This document shows, piece by piece, positions 1 to 8,502 of a stretch of DNA of 51,003 nucleotides. The notes under the pieces are model-generated. The model was not told the DNA's origin, did not search any database, and saw only the letters and a program-made list of their open reading frames with translations. A program made the position numbers and the translations under genes. Source of the DNA: an uncultured Myxococcales bacterium (GTDB taxonomy: Bacteria > Myxococcota_A > Polyangia > Polyangiales > Polyangiaceae); assembly GCA_937902985.1 (NCBI GenBank), contig CALFNG010000030.1:1-51003 (forward strand). Direction: 5' to 3'. Every line of letters begins with the position of its first letter. The first letter of the stretch is position 1.

Positions 1-2
1 GC

Positions 3-431
3 GACACCTTCGGCCTCGTCTACCCCGCGCTGCAGGGCGAGGGCCGTTTCGCGATGCCGTCGACGAGTCCCACGAACTTCGACGCGGCGCTCGCCCGGCA
101 GAGCATCGACAAGGTGCTCGCGCTCGGGCGAGCCGCGGTCGCGCTCACCCACTTCGACGCCTACGAAGACGCCGCCGCGATCGCGACGCAGGTCGTTCGC
201 TTCATCGACCGTGCGGGCCGCTGGGTCGACGAAGCCGCGCGCGGCTCCGAGACAGTGCCCGCGATGACGGCGCGGCTCGCCCGCGCGTGGGAAGCGGCGA
301 TCACCGAAGAGGCGCCGTCTTTCGGAGAGGCCGAGAAGAAGTTCCTGGCGTTCGACGTCGACCTGAACGCGCAGGGCCTCGCCTTCGTGGCCGACGCGAA
401 GCGCAGCGCGGGGACTCGCGGACCGAAGTAG
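3..431 (+). CDS. MBL-fold metallo-hydrolase, C-terminal part (cut by window edge)
   Basis: The frame is open from the first bases of the window, so the gene begins outside it. The visible 142 residues read DTFGLVYPAL, then FAMPSTSPTNFD, then LTHFDAY. This order matches the C-terminal half of metallo-beta-lactamase-fold hydrolases of the type that end in a helical cap: a GDTFG strand, a P-S-T-x-P-x-x-FD segment and a late L-T-H-F metal-site His. The metal-binding HxHxDH motif would lie upstream and is not visible. The internal ATG at 54 falls inside the conserved fold and is not a credible start. Substrate is unknown. The family call is by motif memory only. Confidence 0.75.
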   Translation, partial: DTFGLVYPALQGEGRFAMPSTSPTNFDAALARQSIDKVLALGRAAVALTHFDAYEDAAAIATQVVRFIDRAGRWVDEAARGSETVPAMTARLARAWEAAITEEAPSFGEAEKKFLAFDVDLNAQGLAFVADAKRSAGTRGPK

Positions 432-579
432 GGCCACCCTTCGGGGTCGATACCGAGGCGGAGCCGACCGCGGAGCGCGGTCGGTCACTCGCGTGCGAGA
501 GAACAATTCGGCTCCGGACTTGCCCGGACGTATCTCGAGTCGAATGCTCCGGAGCGGATGCCGAGAAGGAGGCCGCCCA

Positions 580-807
580 ATGCTCCCTGCCTACCGGACT
601 GCCACGAACCTGCCGACCTGCCGGTGCGGAACGGACCGAACGTGCCGCGCGGCCACTCCGGAGCGCGAGTACACGTTCGCCGGGGCTCTCTACGCTCTCT
701 GGGGGGGCACCTCGGTCCCCGCCCGCGTGAACTTTCGCTGCGTCCACTGCGGGATCGTCTTCGAAGTGCGCTCGGATCGCGCCACCCGGCGCGCTTTCGT
801 CATCTAG
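580..807 (+). CDS. small Cys-rich protein with C-terminal zinc-ribbon-like pair
   Basis: This 75-residue protein starts at ATG 580. That start is favoured over upstream ones because AAGGAGG lies seven bases before it. The N-terminal part carries CRCG and a further Cys. A hydrophobic stretch, YTFAGALYALWGGTSVPARV, leads into FRCVHCGIVFE. The W-G-G-T-x-V-P-x-x-V-x-F-R-C-x-x-C-G arrangement resembles small bacterial zinc-ribbon proteins in which a short hydrophobic helix precedes a CxxCG knuckle. A role in binding Zn is inference; no function is known to me. It stands alone between two unrelated genes. Confidence 0.55.
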   Translation: MLPAYRTATNLPTCRCGTDRTCRAATPEREYTFAGALYALWGGTSVPARVNFRCVHCGIVFEVRSDRATRRAFVI

Positions 808-842
808 AGGTGCCTGCGCGCAAATGGACTCAACGACGCTCG

Positions 843-1280
843 TCAGTCGAGCGGGGCGTCCAGCGGAAGCGACGCGTCCTTCGGGGGCACCGCGGCCTCT
901 TTCGGAGCCTCGGCGTCCTTCGGAGGGGCCGCCGCGTCGATCGGCGGACCCGGTGGGCCGGCCTCCTCGGGCGGAGGGTTCATCGCGTCGGCGTCGGTGT
1001 CGTCGCCGCCTTCGGGGCTGACGATGACGGCGCCGCCGGCGGGCAGGCAGCACACGAGAATGACATTGCCGCAAAGCGCGCCGTTTTGCTGCAAGAGCGG
1101 GCACCCCGCCGAATACGACTCGCATCTGCCGCCAAGGGACGTGCAGCCCGCGGTGCTGCCGTCGTCACCCGGTGACCCCGAATCGACGGGCGCGGCCGAC
1201 TCCGAGCTGCTGCACGCGGCGACCGAAGCAAACGCGACGACCGCGGCGAGCGCGAGAGACGGCGAAAGCACGAGGCGCAT
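843..1280 (-). CDS. secreted lipoprotein, Cys-rich core and Pro/Asp/Ala tail
   Basis: A 145-residue lipoprotein. The signal peptide is MRLVLSPSLALAAVVAFASVAAC, with the lipobox Cys at residue 23. A D/G/S spacer follows, then a short core with six cysteines (CTSLGGRCESYSAGCP, CGNVILVCC) and a low-complexity acidic Pro/Lys tail (PPKDAEAPKEAAVPPKDA). Cysteine-rich miniature domains of this type are common in myxobacterial surface lipoproteins. The order Cx6Cx5C...Cx6CC is probably a disulfide knot. No enzyme motif is visible. A run of seven G directly precedes the ATG on the coding strand instead of a normal ribosome site. Divergent from zwf. Confidence 0.7.
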   Translation of the reverse strand: MRLVLSPSLALAAVVAFASVAACSSSESAAPVDSGSPGDDGSTAGCTSLGGRCESYSAGCPLLQQNGALCGNVILVCCLPAGGAVIVSPEGGDDTDADAMNPPPEEAGPPGPPIDAAAPPKDAEAPKEAAVPPKDASLPLDAPLD

Positions 1281-1516
1281 CCCCCCCAGTATACTTCACG
1301 CGCCGGCCGCTCCGTTCCCCCGTTTGCCTTCGCGAACGCACCGGCTCGGCCAAGGCCATCGACGGCTGAACGCGCACTTGAGCGCGCTTCACGGAGCCCT
1401 GCGGCCGGCGAGACGAAACGACCACGTAACAGTTTCGGTACGGCGTTCGTGTTACGAGCTACGAACATGGCGGCGAACGCTCCGAAACAGACCCCGACCG
1501 CGTCCACGACGAGCCC

Positions 1517-2989
1517 ATGACCGCGACCGCAAAGGCCAATTCACGGGTCGGTCCGCGCTATCCCCACCTCGTCGTGCTCGTCGGCGCCACCGGCGACCTC
1601 GCGCGACGCAAGCTCTTGCCGGGCCTGTTCCATCTGGCGAGCGCCGGGTTCATCCCGGGGTGCCGGATCATCGGCGTCTCGCTCGACGAGCTCGACGCCG
1701 ACGGCTTTCGAAAGGTCGCTCGCGAAGCGCTCGCCGAGTTCTCGGCGCGCAAGGTGAGCGACGCCGACTGGACGGCGTTCGCCTCGACCCTCGATTACGT
1801 ACCCCTCACGGCTGGCGTCGCCGCCCTCAAGGCCGCGGTCGAGAAGGCCGAGCAGACGTTCACCGGCGAGAGCCGCCGGCTGCACTACCTGAGCGTACCG
1901 CCGAGCGCGGCGCTGTCTGCGGTGCGAATGCTCGGCGAGGCGAACCTCGTCGAGCGGTCCCGCGTCATCATGGAGAAGCCGTTCGGCACCGATCTCGCGA
2001 GCGCGGTGTCTTTGAACGCCAGCCTCCACGAGGTGTTCGACGAGCAGCAGATCTTTCGGATCGACCACTTCCTCGGCAAAGAGCCCGCCCAGAACATCCT
2101 CGCGTTCCGCTTCGCCAACGGGCTCTTCGAGCCGATCTGGAACCGCAACTTCATCCAGCACGTGCAGATCGACGTGCCGGAGACGCTCGGCCTCGGCAAG
2201 CGCGCCAACTTCTACGAGAACGTCGGGGCTTTTCGCGACATGGTGGTCACCCACCTGTTCCAGATCCTCGCGTTCATGGCAATGGAGCCGCCGACGTCGC
2301 TCGAGCCCAATCCCATCAGCGAAGAGAAGAACAAGGTCTTTCGCAGCATGTTGCCGCTGCAGCCGGCCGACGTCGTTCGCGGGCAATACATCGGCTACCG
2401 CGGCGAAGAAGGGATCCATCCCGAATCGGATACCGAGACCTTCATCGCGCTCAAGTGCTTCATCGATAACTGGCGGTGGGCCGGCATTCCGTTCTTTTTG
2501 CGCACGGGCAAGCGCCTCGCCGAAGGACAGCGCATCATCTCCATCGCGTTCCGCGAGCCGCCGAAGAGCATGTTCCCCGCCAACTCGGGCGTCGGCGCCC
2601 AGGGCCCGGATCACTTGACCTTCGACCTGGCCGACGCGTCGAAGATGTCGCTGTCGTTCTACGGCAAGCGCCCCGGCCCCGGCATGCGGCTCGACAAGCT
2701 GAGCCTGCAGTTCGCGATGCACGATACGGGGTTCGTGGGCGACGTGCTCGAGGCCTACGAGCGGCTGATCCTCGACGCGATGCGCGGCGATCACACTCTG
2801 TTCACGACCGCCGAGGGCATCGAGCGACTGTGGGAGAAGGCGACGCCGTTGCTCGAGGCGCCGCCGCCGGTACGCCTCTACGCCCCAGGCTCGTGGGGAC
2901 CGAACGTGATCCATCAGCTCGTCGCGCCCCACGCCTGGCGGCTGCCGTTCGAGCGAGCTTGGCGTGCCCCGAACCGCACGGGAGACTGA
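1517..2989 (+). CDS. zwf: glucose-6-phosphate 1-dehydrogenase
   Basis: This cytosolic enzyme oxidises glucose 6-phosphate to 6-phosphogluconolactone with NAD(P)+, the entry step of the oxidative pentose phosphate and Entner-Doudoroff routes. The 490-residue length is normal for the family. The Rossmann dinucleotide motif GATGDLARRK is at residues 23-32. The substrate and catalytic signature RIDHFLGKE starts near residue 181 and includes the catalytic-site His. The EKPFGTDL segment precedes it, as expected. The C-terminal region keeps the family pattern, with FFLRTGKRL near residue 330. Monocistronic here: the lipoprotein upstream is divergent and the gene fragment downstream is on the other strand. 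Only a weak GAG lies before the ATG. Confidence 0.96.
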   Translation: MTATAKANSRVGPRYPHLVVLVGATGDLARRKLLPGLFHLASAGFIPGCRIIGVSLDELDADGFRKVAREALAEFSARKVSDADWTAFASTLDYVPLTAGVAALKAAVEKAEQTFTGESRRLHYLSVPPSAALSAVRMLGEANLVERSRVIMEKPFGTDLASAVSLNASLHEVFDEQQIFRIDHFLGKEPAQNILAFRFANGLFEPIWNRNFIQHVQIDVPETLGLGKRANFYENVGAFRDMVVTHLFQILAFMAMEPPTSLEPNPISEEKNKVFRSMLPLQPADVVRGQYIGYRGEEGIHPESDTETFIALKCFIDNWRWAGIPFFLRTGKRLAEGQRIISIAFREPPKSMFPANSGVGAQGPDHLTFDLADASKMSLSFYGKRPGPGMRLDKLSLQFAMHDTGFVGDVLEAYERLILDAMRGDHTLFTTAEGIERLWEKATPLLEAPPPVRLYAPGSWGPNVIHQLVAPHAWRLPFERAWRAPNRTGD

Positions 2990-3021
2990 CTCGCGCTGCG
3001 CTCCTCTCGGGAGCGGCCCTC

Positions 3022-3430
3022 TCAGGGCGTCATCGACGGGCAGCCGACGCGCTCCCTCGCGATGACGATGTCGTCCAGGTACAGGGTTCGTGCCGAGTCG
3101 CTCTGGTAAGACTCCCAGCCGAGCTCCAGGCTCGCGAAATTCGGCGCTGACCATGGGAACGTCGCCGGCTGGTTGACGCCTCCAGCGGATCCGTCTGCCG
3201 GCCGCATGCGGACCGTCGGCCGAGTCGTTCTGGTTCGGAACCGTGCAGGCGGCGCCCGATGGACCGGGGGCGCGAAGCGACGAGCCCGAACGGGAGCCCT
3301 CGCGCACGAAAGACGTCGACGGGCGATAGCTCTTGACGCCCATGAACTGGTTCGCCTCTGCTGCCGGACCGACGGCGCCGGCGCCTTCCAGTGCTTCTCG
3401 CAGGCGGACACCATCAGGACCAGATGACCG
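3022..3430 (-). pseudogene. broken secreted protein, polysaccharide-lyase-like C-terminal end
   Basis: The last 50 codons (NQPATFPWSAPNF, LELGWESYQS, LYLDDIVIARERVGCP) resemble the final beta strands of concanavalin-like sugar-binding or polysaccharide-lyase-like domains in myxobacterial secreted proteins, which often end in W-x-D-D-V/I-x-x-x-x-x-R-I-G-C-P. Upstream the plausible coding signal jumps frame: one frame holds ANQFMGVKSYRPSTSFVREG, another holds MVSACEKHWKAP. No single open frame joins them and no signal peptide is present. I therefore read it as a truncated, frameshifted remnant lying just downstream of the CAP-domain gene on the same strand. The fold call is inference. Confidence 0.4.
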
Positions 3431-4201
3431 TCACTGCGTCGTGAAGGCGAAGCTCACATCGAAGTTCGCGGACGTCGTCCCCGTGAAGCTCTTGTTCTGG
3501 CGGGTCCCGGCCACGTGCACGCGATAGGCCGTCTTCGCGGTCAGCGGGGCATTGCCGTAGAGAACGAGCGCGTTCGCCAGGTACCCGCCCGCCGATTGCG
3601 GCGTCATGACCTGGTGCGCGAGCTGAGCGCCCCCTTCGACGCCGAATTCGTCGGTGGTCAGCGTGATGCTCGTGGCCAGCATGTAGACGTGCACCGGGAG
3701 CGCGCTCGGCCAGCCGCCAGGGGGAACGGGCGGCGTCGGCTCCTCTTGCGCGCCGTTGAACGATCGCGCGACGCCGGTCATGCCGTCGTAGGGATACGAC
3801 ACGATGACGTCGGCGGGCGTCGTGGAGCCCGCGCCCTCGCCGAGATCGATGGTGTCGCAGCTCGTCGCGTTCCCGTAGCCGAAATCGCGGATCCGCGGAT
3901 CGAGCAGGGGGCTCCGGTGGTAGATGGAGCCGATCCACTGGCCGAGAGCCGCGGTCGGATCGTCGTCGAAGGCCATGACTTCAGACGCTTCGCAGCTCTG
4001 CGTGGCGCTCGGCTTGCAGGAGTATCCGGCGTCGGTCTCGCGGTCTCCGAAGTTCGCGGCCACGAAATCGGTGCAGCTCGACACCTCGGCATGAGGATTG
4101 GCAATGCAGGTCTGGTTCGACGCGTTCGCCGCGTAGTAGGCGCAGTGCTTGGTCGCCGACGTGTTGAGCGAGGCCACCATCGTCGCGCAGGGCGAGCCCA
4201 T
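3431..4201 (-). CDS. CAP/SCP-like extracellular protein with damaged 5' end
   Basis: The 256 residues contain a CAP (cysteine-rich secretory, SCP/PR1) domain. Visible are SATKHCAYYAAN with the first-helix His, NPHAEVSSC, RETDAGYSC and a trailing IYHRSPLLDPRIRDFGYG segment typical of bacterial CAP proteins. The C-terminal 100 residues look like a bacterial Ig-like beta-sandwich (YRVHVAGTRQNKSF...FDVSFAFTTQ). The start is odd. The same frame stays open upstream to 4402 and encodes an acceptable CAP beginning (VTAQQTTALQIVNQTRAAM), but it holds no ATG, GTG or TTG and no signal peptide before the stop at 4403-4405. The 5' end has probably suffered a frameshift or deletion, so the gene may be dead. 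Divergent from the kinase gene. Confidence 0.7.
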   Translation of the reverse strand: MGSPCATMVASLNTSATKHCAYYAANASNQTCIANPHAEVSSCTDFVAANFGDRETDAGYSCKPSATQSCEASEVMAFDDDPTAALGQWIGSIYHRSPLLDPRIRDFGYGNATSCDTIDLGEGAGSTTPADVIVSYPYDGMTGVARSFNGAQEEPTPPVPPGGWPSALPVHVYMLATSITLTTDEFGVEGGAQLAHQVMTPQSAGGYLANALVLYGNAPLTAKTAYRVHVAGTRQNKSFTGTTSANFDVSFAFTTQ

Positions 4202-4755
4202 CGCGGCGCGCGTCTGGTTGACGATCTGCAGCGCCGTCGTCTGCTGCGCCGTGACGCCGACCGGCGCGGGGCACGTGCCGCTGTCGCCCGCCGGAACGAG
4301 CCCGCCGCTATCGGTCGTGGTCGACGGACCCGCGTCGGCGGGCCTCCTTCGCGCAACGTTTTCTGGCTCGCTCGTCGCACTCGGCGGCAGGGATTGGAAA
4401 AGTCAACCGGTGACGGAACCTCGCCGATTTCATCTCGCGCCCGCTGGCACCGGCCCTGAAGCGACGTCGTCGCCAGCCTGACTCCCGAGGCCATTGCGGC
4501 CGTCGCCGGCGACGCCGCTCCGACCCCCACCCGTGTGTCTGCCCGTGGCCATCGACGGTCCAGGTGTCGCGCCACGGCCAACGTGGCTCATCTATTTCGT
4601 CGGGCGCGCTGGCGCGTGCCGCACAACACCTCGCCCGCGAGGCACATGCCGGTCCGCTCCCGCGAGCCGACGACGAGGACCGAAGCGTTCTATGGCCGGT
4701 CGAGGCCCATCAATGTCTTGTCAGCCGGACCCCACCGGGCGACGATTGGCCTGTG

Positions 4756-6657
4756 ATGGAGGACGCGCTCATCGGCCGTGTGATCGCCTCCAAATTCGCG
4801 ATCGAGGCTCTCATCGGGAGCGGCGCCATGGGCGTCGTATACCGTGCGCGTCATCTCGCGCTCGACAAGGCCATTGCCGTCAAGGTCTTGCACGAGTCGC
4901 TCTCCAAGAACGCGACGTACGCCGCCCGACTGCGGCGCGAGGCGAAGGCCGCGTCGCTCCTCGATCACCCGAACTCCGTTCGGATCGTCGACTTCGGCGA
5001 GGAGCCCGACGGCCTGCTCTACATCGCGATGGAGCTCCTCGACGGGCTCGACCTGCTCCAGGTGCTCGACCGCGACTGGCCGCTGCCCGACCGGCGCATC
5101 ATCGACCTGCTGTGTCAAACGCTTAGCGGCCTCGCGGTCGCGCACGATCTCGGCATCATCCACCGCGATCTGAAGCCCGAGAACATCATGATCGTGAGCC
5201 TCGTCGACGACGAGGGGCGGCCGCGCGAACTGGTCAAGGTCTGCGATTTCGGAATCGCCAAGATCGCGGACGCGAGCGACGACCACCAGCGACGCGCTGG
5301 CGGCCCGGCGATCACGATGCAGAACACGATCATCGGCACCCCCGAGTACATGTCTCCCGAGCAGTGCCGAGGCGAGCCGACCGACGCGCGGAGCGACATC
5401 TATTCGGTCGGGGTCGTGCTGTATCAGCTCCTCGCCGGTCACGTTCCCTTCCAGGCCGTGCATGCGCTCGACCTCCTGGTCAAGCACCTCACTGACGAGC
5501 CCCCGCCGCCGAGCCAGATCCGAGAGGGCGTGCCCCGCGCTCTCGAAGAGGTGTGCCTCAAGGCCCTCCGCAAGCGGCCGGCCGAGAGGTACGCCACGGC
5601 ACGCGAGATGCGAGCCGAGCTGCGAGCGGCCGGCGACCGCCTCGAGACCCCGACGCTCGTGTCCGCGTCCGGGCTGCGACCGCCGTTCGACGCCTCCGGC
5701 GCCGAGACGCTCTCGTCGGTGGGCATCCCACGGCTTGCGAGCGAACCGCCCGCTCCCACCGCCCTCGATGCCGTCAACGGACGGCCCGCGTCCCAGGGCG
5801 CATCCGCGAGAGCGAAGGCGCGGAGTCGACTGCGACGGGCCGCCCAGCTCGGCGTCCCGCTCGTGTTCCTCGGCGCCGCCGCGATCGTCCGGCCGTGGAA
5901 GGCGCCTGCCGCCGGGCCGCCAGTGACGGTCTCGGGGCTGGCAGCGCGGGCCACCCCGACCGCGATCGCCGAGACGCCGCAGACCCCTCCTGTCTCGACT
6001 CTATTCTCGACGGCTAGCGACGAGAGCCGAGAGCTCATGACCCCGGTGCACCGGGCGGCCGCGGCGGCGACGGGCGACCCGCACCGCGCGCGAAACCCGG
6101 CGGGCTCGTCGACGGCGATCAGCGCCTCGCCCCCCGGCCCGGCCACTCCGGCCCCATCCGCGCCGCCGCCGGTCGTCATCGCGACCCCCGCGCCCGCAGC
6201 GCCAGCATCCACGAGGTCGCTAGAGGTCGTGCCGCTACCTGCCACGCCGGCGCACACCGATTCGGCCGTGCGCCCCGACCTCGCTCCGGTCAGCGGGCTG
6301 GCCATCGAGCCGGCCCGGGCGACGGTCCGTCGCGGCCGCCTGTCGTGGAGCGTGACGGCGGCCGGCGGGGGTGCAACCACCGGCGCCGTGGCCCACGCCC
6401 TCGCGCGCGCCGGGGTGGCGTGGCAGCGCTGTTACGACGCTGCCCTGAGCGCCCACACGGCGACCTCCGACGCGAGCGGCACGATGCGCCTCACGTGCGA
6501 CGACCAGGGCCGGGTCATCAACGCGACGGTCTCCGGCGTCGACATGGGTGACGTCGCGTCGTGCATCCGCGCGAGCACTGCGGGCGTCACGATCCCGAGC
6601 GCCGACACCGGCGAAGCGTGGGCCTCCGTCGCGCTCACGTTCAAGGCGCTCGAGTGA
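4756..6657 (+). CDS. Ser/Thr protein kinase with C-terminal AgmX/PglI-like domain
   Basis: A 633-residue PknB-type kinase starting MEDALIGRV; earlier in-frame ATGs would add an unrelated Arg-rich leader. Catalytic residues are complete: glycine loop GSGAMGVVY (21-29), Lys43 in AVKVL, HRDLKPEN with Asp138, DFG Asp164, then GTPEYMSPEQ and DARSDIYSVG. After the kinase comes a Pro/Ala-rich juxtamembrane region, one membrane helix around residues 360-378 (LGVPLVFLGAAAIV) and a long extracytoplasmic Pro/Thr linker. The C-terminal 110 residues (WQRCYDAAL...GTMRLTCDDQGRV) resemble the AgmX/PglI C-terminal domain of myxobacterial envelope proteins. The stop codon overlaps the GTG of the cytochrome gene, so the two are probably translationally coupled. 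Confidence 0.92.
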   Translation: MEDALIGRVIASKFAIEALIGSGAMGVVYRARHLALDKAIAVKVLHESLSKNATYAARLRREAKAASLLDHPNSVRIVDFGEEPDGLLYIAMELLDGLDLLQVLDRDWPLPDRRIIDLLCQTLSGLAVAHDLGIIHRDLKPENIMIVSLVDDEGRPRELVKVCDFGIAKIADASDDHQRRAGGPAITMQNTIIGTPEYMSPEQCRGEPTDARSDIYSVGVVLYQLLAGHVPFQAVHALDLLVKHLTDEPPPPSQIREGVPRALEEVCLKALRKRPAERYATAREMRAELRAAGDRLETPTLVSASGLRPPFDASGAETLSSVGIPRLASEPPAPTALDAVNGRPASQGASARAKARSRLRRAAQLGVPLVFLGAAAIVRPWKAPAAGPPVTVSGLAARATPTAIAETPQTPPVSTLFSTASDESRELMTPVHRAAAAATGDPHRARNPAGSSTAISASPPGPATPAPSAPPPVVIATPAPAAPASTRSLEVVPLPATPAHTDSAVRPDLAPVSGLAIEPARATVRRGRLSWSVTAAGGGATTGAVAHALARAGVAWQRCYDAALSAHTATSDASGTMRLTCDDQGRVINATVSGVDMGDVASCIRASTAGVTIPSADTGEAWASVALTFKALE

Positions 6658-7025
6658 TCCCAGACGGTAGGGCGCGGCCTGTACGAGCGTGGCTGGTCAT
6701 CGCGAGTGCGGTCGCGTTCGTGCTTGCCGTCGTCGGGTGCCCCAGCGCCGGCCGCGACGACGGGCTCGACGTCACCAAGCTGCCCTCCGACGTGCAGGGC
6801 GATTACGCGGTCTTCGCGCAGCGATGCTCGAAGTGCCACTCGCTGTCACGCCCCCTCGAGAGTGGCATCACCGAAGACGCGTACTGGGTGGCTTACGTGG
6901 CCAAGATGCGGCGCCAGCCGGGCAGCGGCATCTCGCGGCAAGACGAAGTGCCCATTCTTCGCTTCTTGCATTACTACTCGGCGGGCCAGTTGACGCGCGA
7001 CGACGCCAAGGAGGGCGGCCGATGA
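6654..7025 (+). CDS. monoheme c-type cytochrome lipoprotein
   Basis: A 123-residue protein starting at GTG 6654, which overlaps the kinase stop as GTGA. The signal peptide is ARPVRAWLVIASAVAFVLAVVGC, with a lipobox Cys, so the product is probably membrane-anchored in the envelope. It carries one heme c motif, CSKCH, in FAQRCSKCHSLSRPLESG, a typical start of a small class I-like cytochrome, and a helical tail with a Met (AKMRRQPGSG) that could be the distal ligand. The stop overlaps the next gene as ATGA. Its place between a kinase and an outer-membrane barrel that itself carries a CxxCH motif suggests electron transfer at the outer envelope; that is inference. Confidence 0.8.
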   Translation: MIPDGRARPVRAWLVIASAVAFVLAVVGCPSAGRDDGLDVTKLPSDVQGDYAVFAQRCSKCHSLSRPLESGITEDAYWVAYVAKMRRQPGSGISRQDEVPILRFLHYYSAGQLTRDDAKEGGR

Positions 7026-8239
7026 CCCGCGGCGCGCCTCTCGCATCGTGGCTCGCGGCCCTTGCCATCTTGCTCGTGGCCTCCGCGGCAGACGCCGTCG
7101 ACCGTAACTTCGCCGGGAGCGTGCAGGTCGACTACCTCCTCGTGCCCACGTCAGGCGGGAACCTGAACCGGGACACCACGGGGACGTCTGCCTCCGGAGC
7201 CACCGTTCCAGGAGGCAACGGATGGTACGGCTTCGACGGCTTCACACTCGAGGCGACCGAGAAGCTCGCGGTCGACGTCTCGGACCACCTCTCCGCAAAC
7301 GTGAAGGTTTGCTTCGGCTGCCACGGGTTCGAGCTCGACATGGCCTACGCCGACTACCGCGTCGCCGACGAGCTCAACGTCCGCGCGGGGCGGTTCAGCC
7401 CGACGTTCGGCGCGTTCAACCTTCGACACGACGTCGCGAATCACAAGTTGAGCGACAAACCCCTGCCCTACGACATGGGCCGGATGCTGAGACTCCGCGC
7501 CTGGAATCTGGGCGTCCTCCCGAGCCCGTTCCCCGACAACGGAGTCGAGATCAACGGCACGCACTGGTTCGGCGACGACACGCAGATCGACTACGCGGTC
7601 TACGCCGTCCAGGGGTTCCGCTCCGGAGACGCGCATCCGGTCGACCTCGACTTCACGCTCTCGAGGACGCCGTACTACGTCGACGACAATGGCTTTCCGT
7701 CGGTGGGCGCCCGCCTGGCATGGACGCAAAAGCTCGGTGCGCTTTCAGACGTGACGATCGGCGGGAGCGGGATGTACGGGACCTACGATCCCGGAAACTC
7801 GCTCTCCTACGCGATCGTCGGCGGCGACATCTCCCTGCGCCTGGCCTTGACCAACGTGCGCCTCGAGTACCTGGTGCGGCGCACGCAGATCGATGTCACC
7901 GATCCCGCCCGGTTCGCGCTTCCGGTGAGCGCGACCGGCGACGCCGTGTTCAAGCACGGCGCGTACGTGGAGATCGAGCAGCCCCTCTCGCCGGCGCTCG
8001 ACTTGATGGCCCGCGTCGACGGCCTTTACCGCGTCGGAAATTTCGTCGCGGACCCCGAAGACGAGGTCCCGCTCCGGCGAAGGAGCTCGATCGTTCGCTA
8101 CACGCTGGGCGCGAGCTACGCGTTCGAGCGGGGGTTTCGCCTCAAGCTCTCGACGGAGCTGTGGAATTTCAGCGACGCCGACGACGACGGCCACACCCTC
8201 GCCGTGGGCTTGCACGCGGCCTTCGTGGCCGCGTACTGA
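7022..8239 (+). CDS. outer-membrane beta-barrel protein with an embedded CFGCH motif
   Basis: A 405-residue secreted protein. Signal peptide MTRGAPLASWLAALAILLVASAADA is followed by alternating amphipathic strands with Tyr/Trp girdles, such as LEATEKLAVDVSD, ADYRVADELNVRAGRFSP and RYTLGASYAFERGF. It ends in a hydrophobic residue followed by Tyr (FVAAY), usual for barrel insertion. Length and strand pattern suit a 16-18 strand porin-like barrel. The fragment VRAGRFSPTFGAFN resembles phosphate-selective porin-type barrels. Unusually, VKVCFGCHGFEL near residue 100 is a perfect CxxCH heme c motif within or beside a barrel strand. Start 7022 overlaps the cytochrome stop (ATGA), placing both in one operon. 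Confidence 0.8.
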   Translation: MTRGAPLASWLAALAILLVASAADAVDRNFAGSVQVDYLLVPTSGGNLNRDTTGTSASGATVPGGNGWYGFDGFTLEATEKLAVDVSDHLSANVKVCFGCHGFELDMAYADYRVADELNVRAGRFSPTFGAFNLRHDVANHKLSDKPLPYDMGRMLRLRAWNLGVLPSPFPDNGVEINGTHWFGDDTQIDYAVYAVQGFRSGDAHPVDLDFTLSRTPYYVDDNGFPSVGARLAWTQKLGALSDVTIGGSGMYGTYDPGNSLSYAIVGGDISLRLALTNVRLEYLVRRTQIDVTDPARFALPVSATGDAVFKHGAYVEIEQPLSPALDLMARVDGLYRVGNFVADPEDEVPLRRRSSIVRYTLGASYAFERGFRLKLSTELWNFSDADDDGHTLAVGLHAAFVAAY

Positions 8240-8334
8240 CGCGCGCGGCGCGGCGGGTCTGACCCGGGCTCACCTGCGGGCAAGGCCACCCTCGCCCGCG
8301 CGTCGAACGACTGGACGACTGGACGTAGAGCTGC

Positions 8335-8502
8335 ATGAGCCGACTCAGGGCCGGCGCGTCGTTCAGGGTCGTGGGGGGCGAGCTCGACGTTCACGTGGTG
8401 GGTCGAGGGTACTCCGCAAACATGGCGCCCCTCCACCCGTACTGGGATCACGTGCGCCTGAACCGGCGCGAGGCCGGCGGAGTGATTACCTTGGCACGAT
8501 GA
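8335..8502 (+). CDS. 55-residue ORF coupled to the zinc-finger gene
   Basis: An ATG at 8335 opens a 55-codon frame (MSRLRAGASFRVVGGELDV..., ending GGVITLAR). Its TGA overlaps the ATG of the next gene as ATGA at 8499-8502. The peptide has mixed strand-like character (FRVVGGELDVHVVGRGY) followed by an HPYWDHVRL segment, and no signal peptide or membrane helix. The overlap is the main evidence that it is translated; only a weak GAG lies upstream. I do not recognise a family. It may be a small partner of the zinc-finger protein, or simply a leader that couples translation. Confidence 0.4.
   Translation: MSRLRAGASFRVVGGELDVHVVGRGYSANMAPLHPYWDHVRLNRREAGGVITLAR

Noticed and set aside
1281-1296. TATACT seven bases before the lipoprotein ATG (possible leaderless -10)
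   Set aside because: No -35-like element at the right distance; a single hexamer is not sufficient.
1541-3343. 600-codon open frame antisense to zwf
   Set aside because: High-GC shadow of a clear zwf gene; Arg/Glu/Leu-rich and without any domain. Only its far upstream end contributes to the broken gene at 3022-3430.
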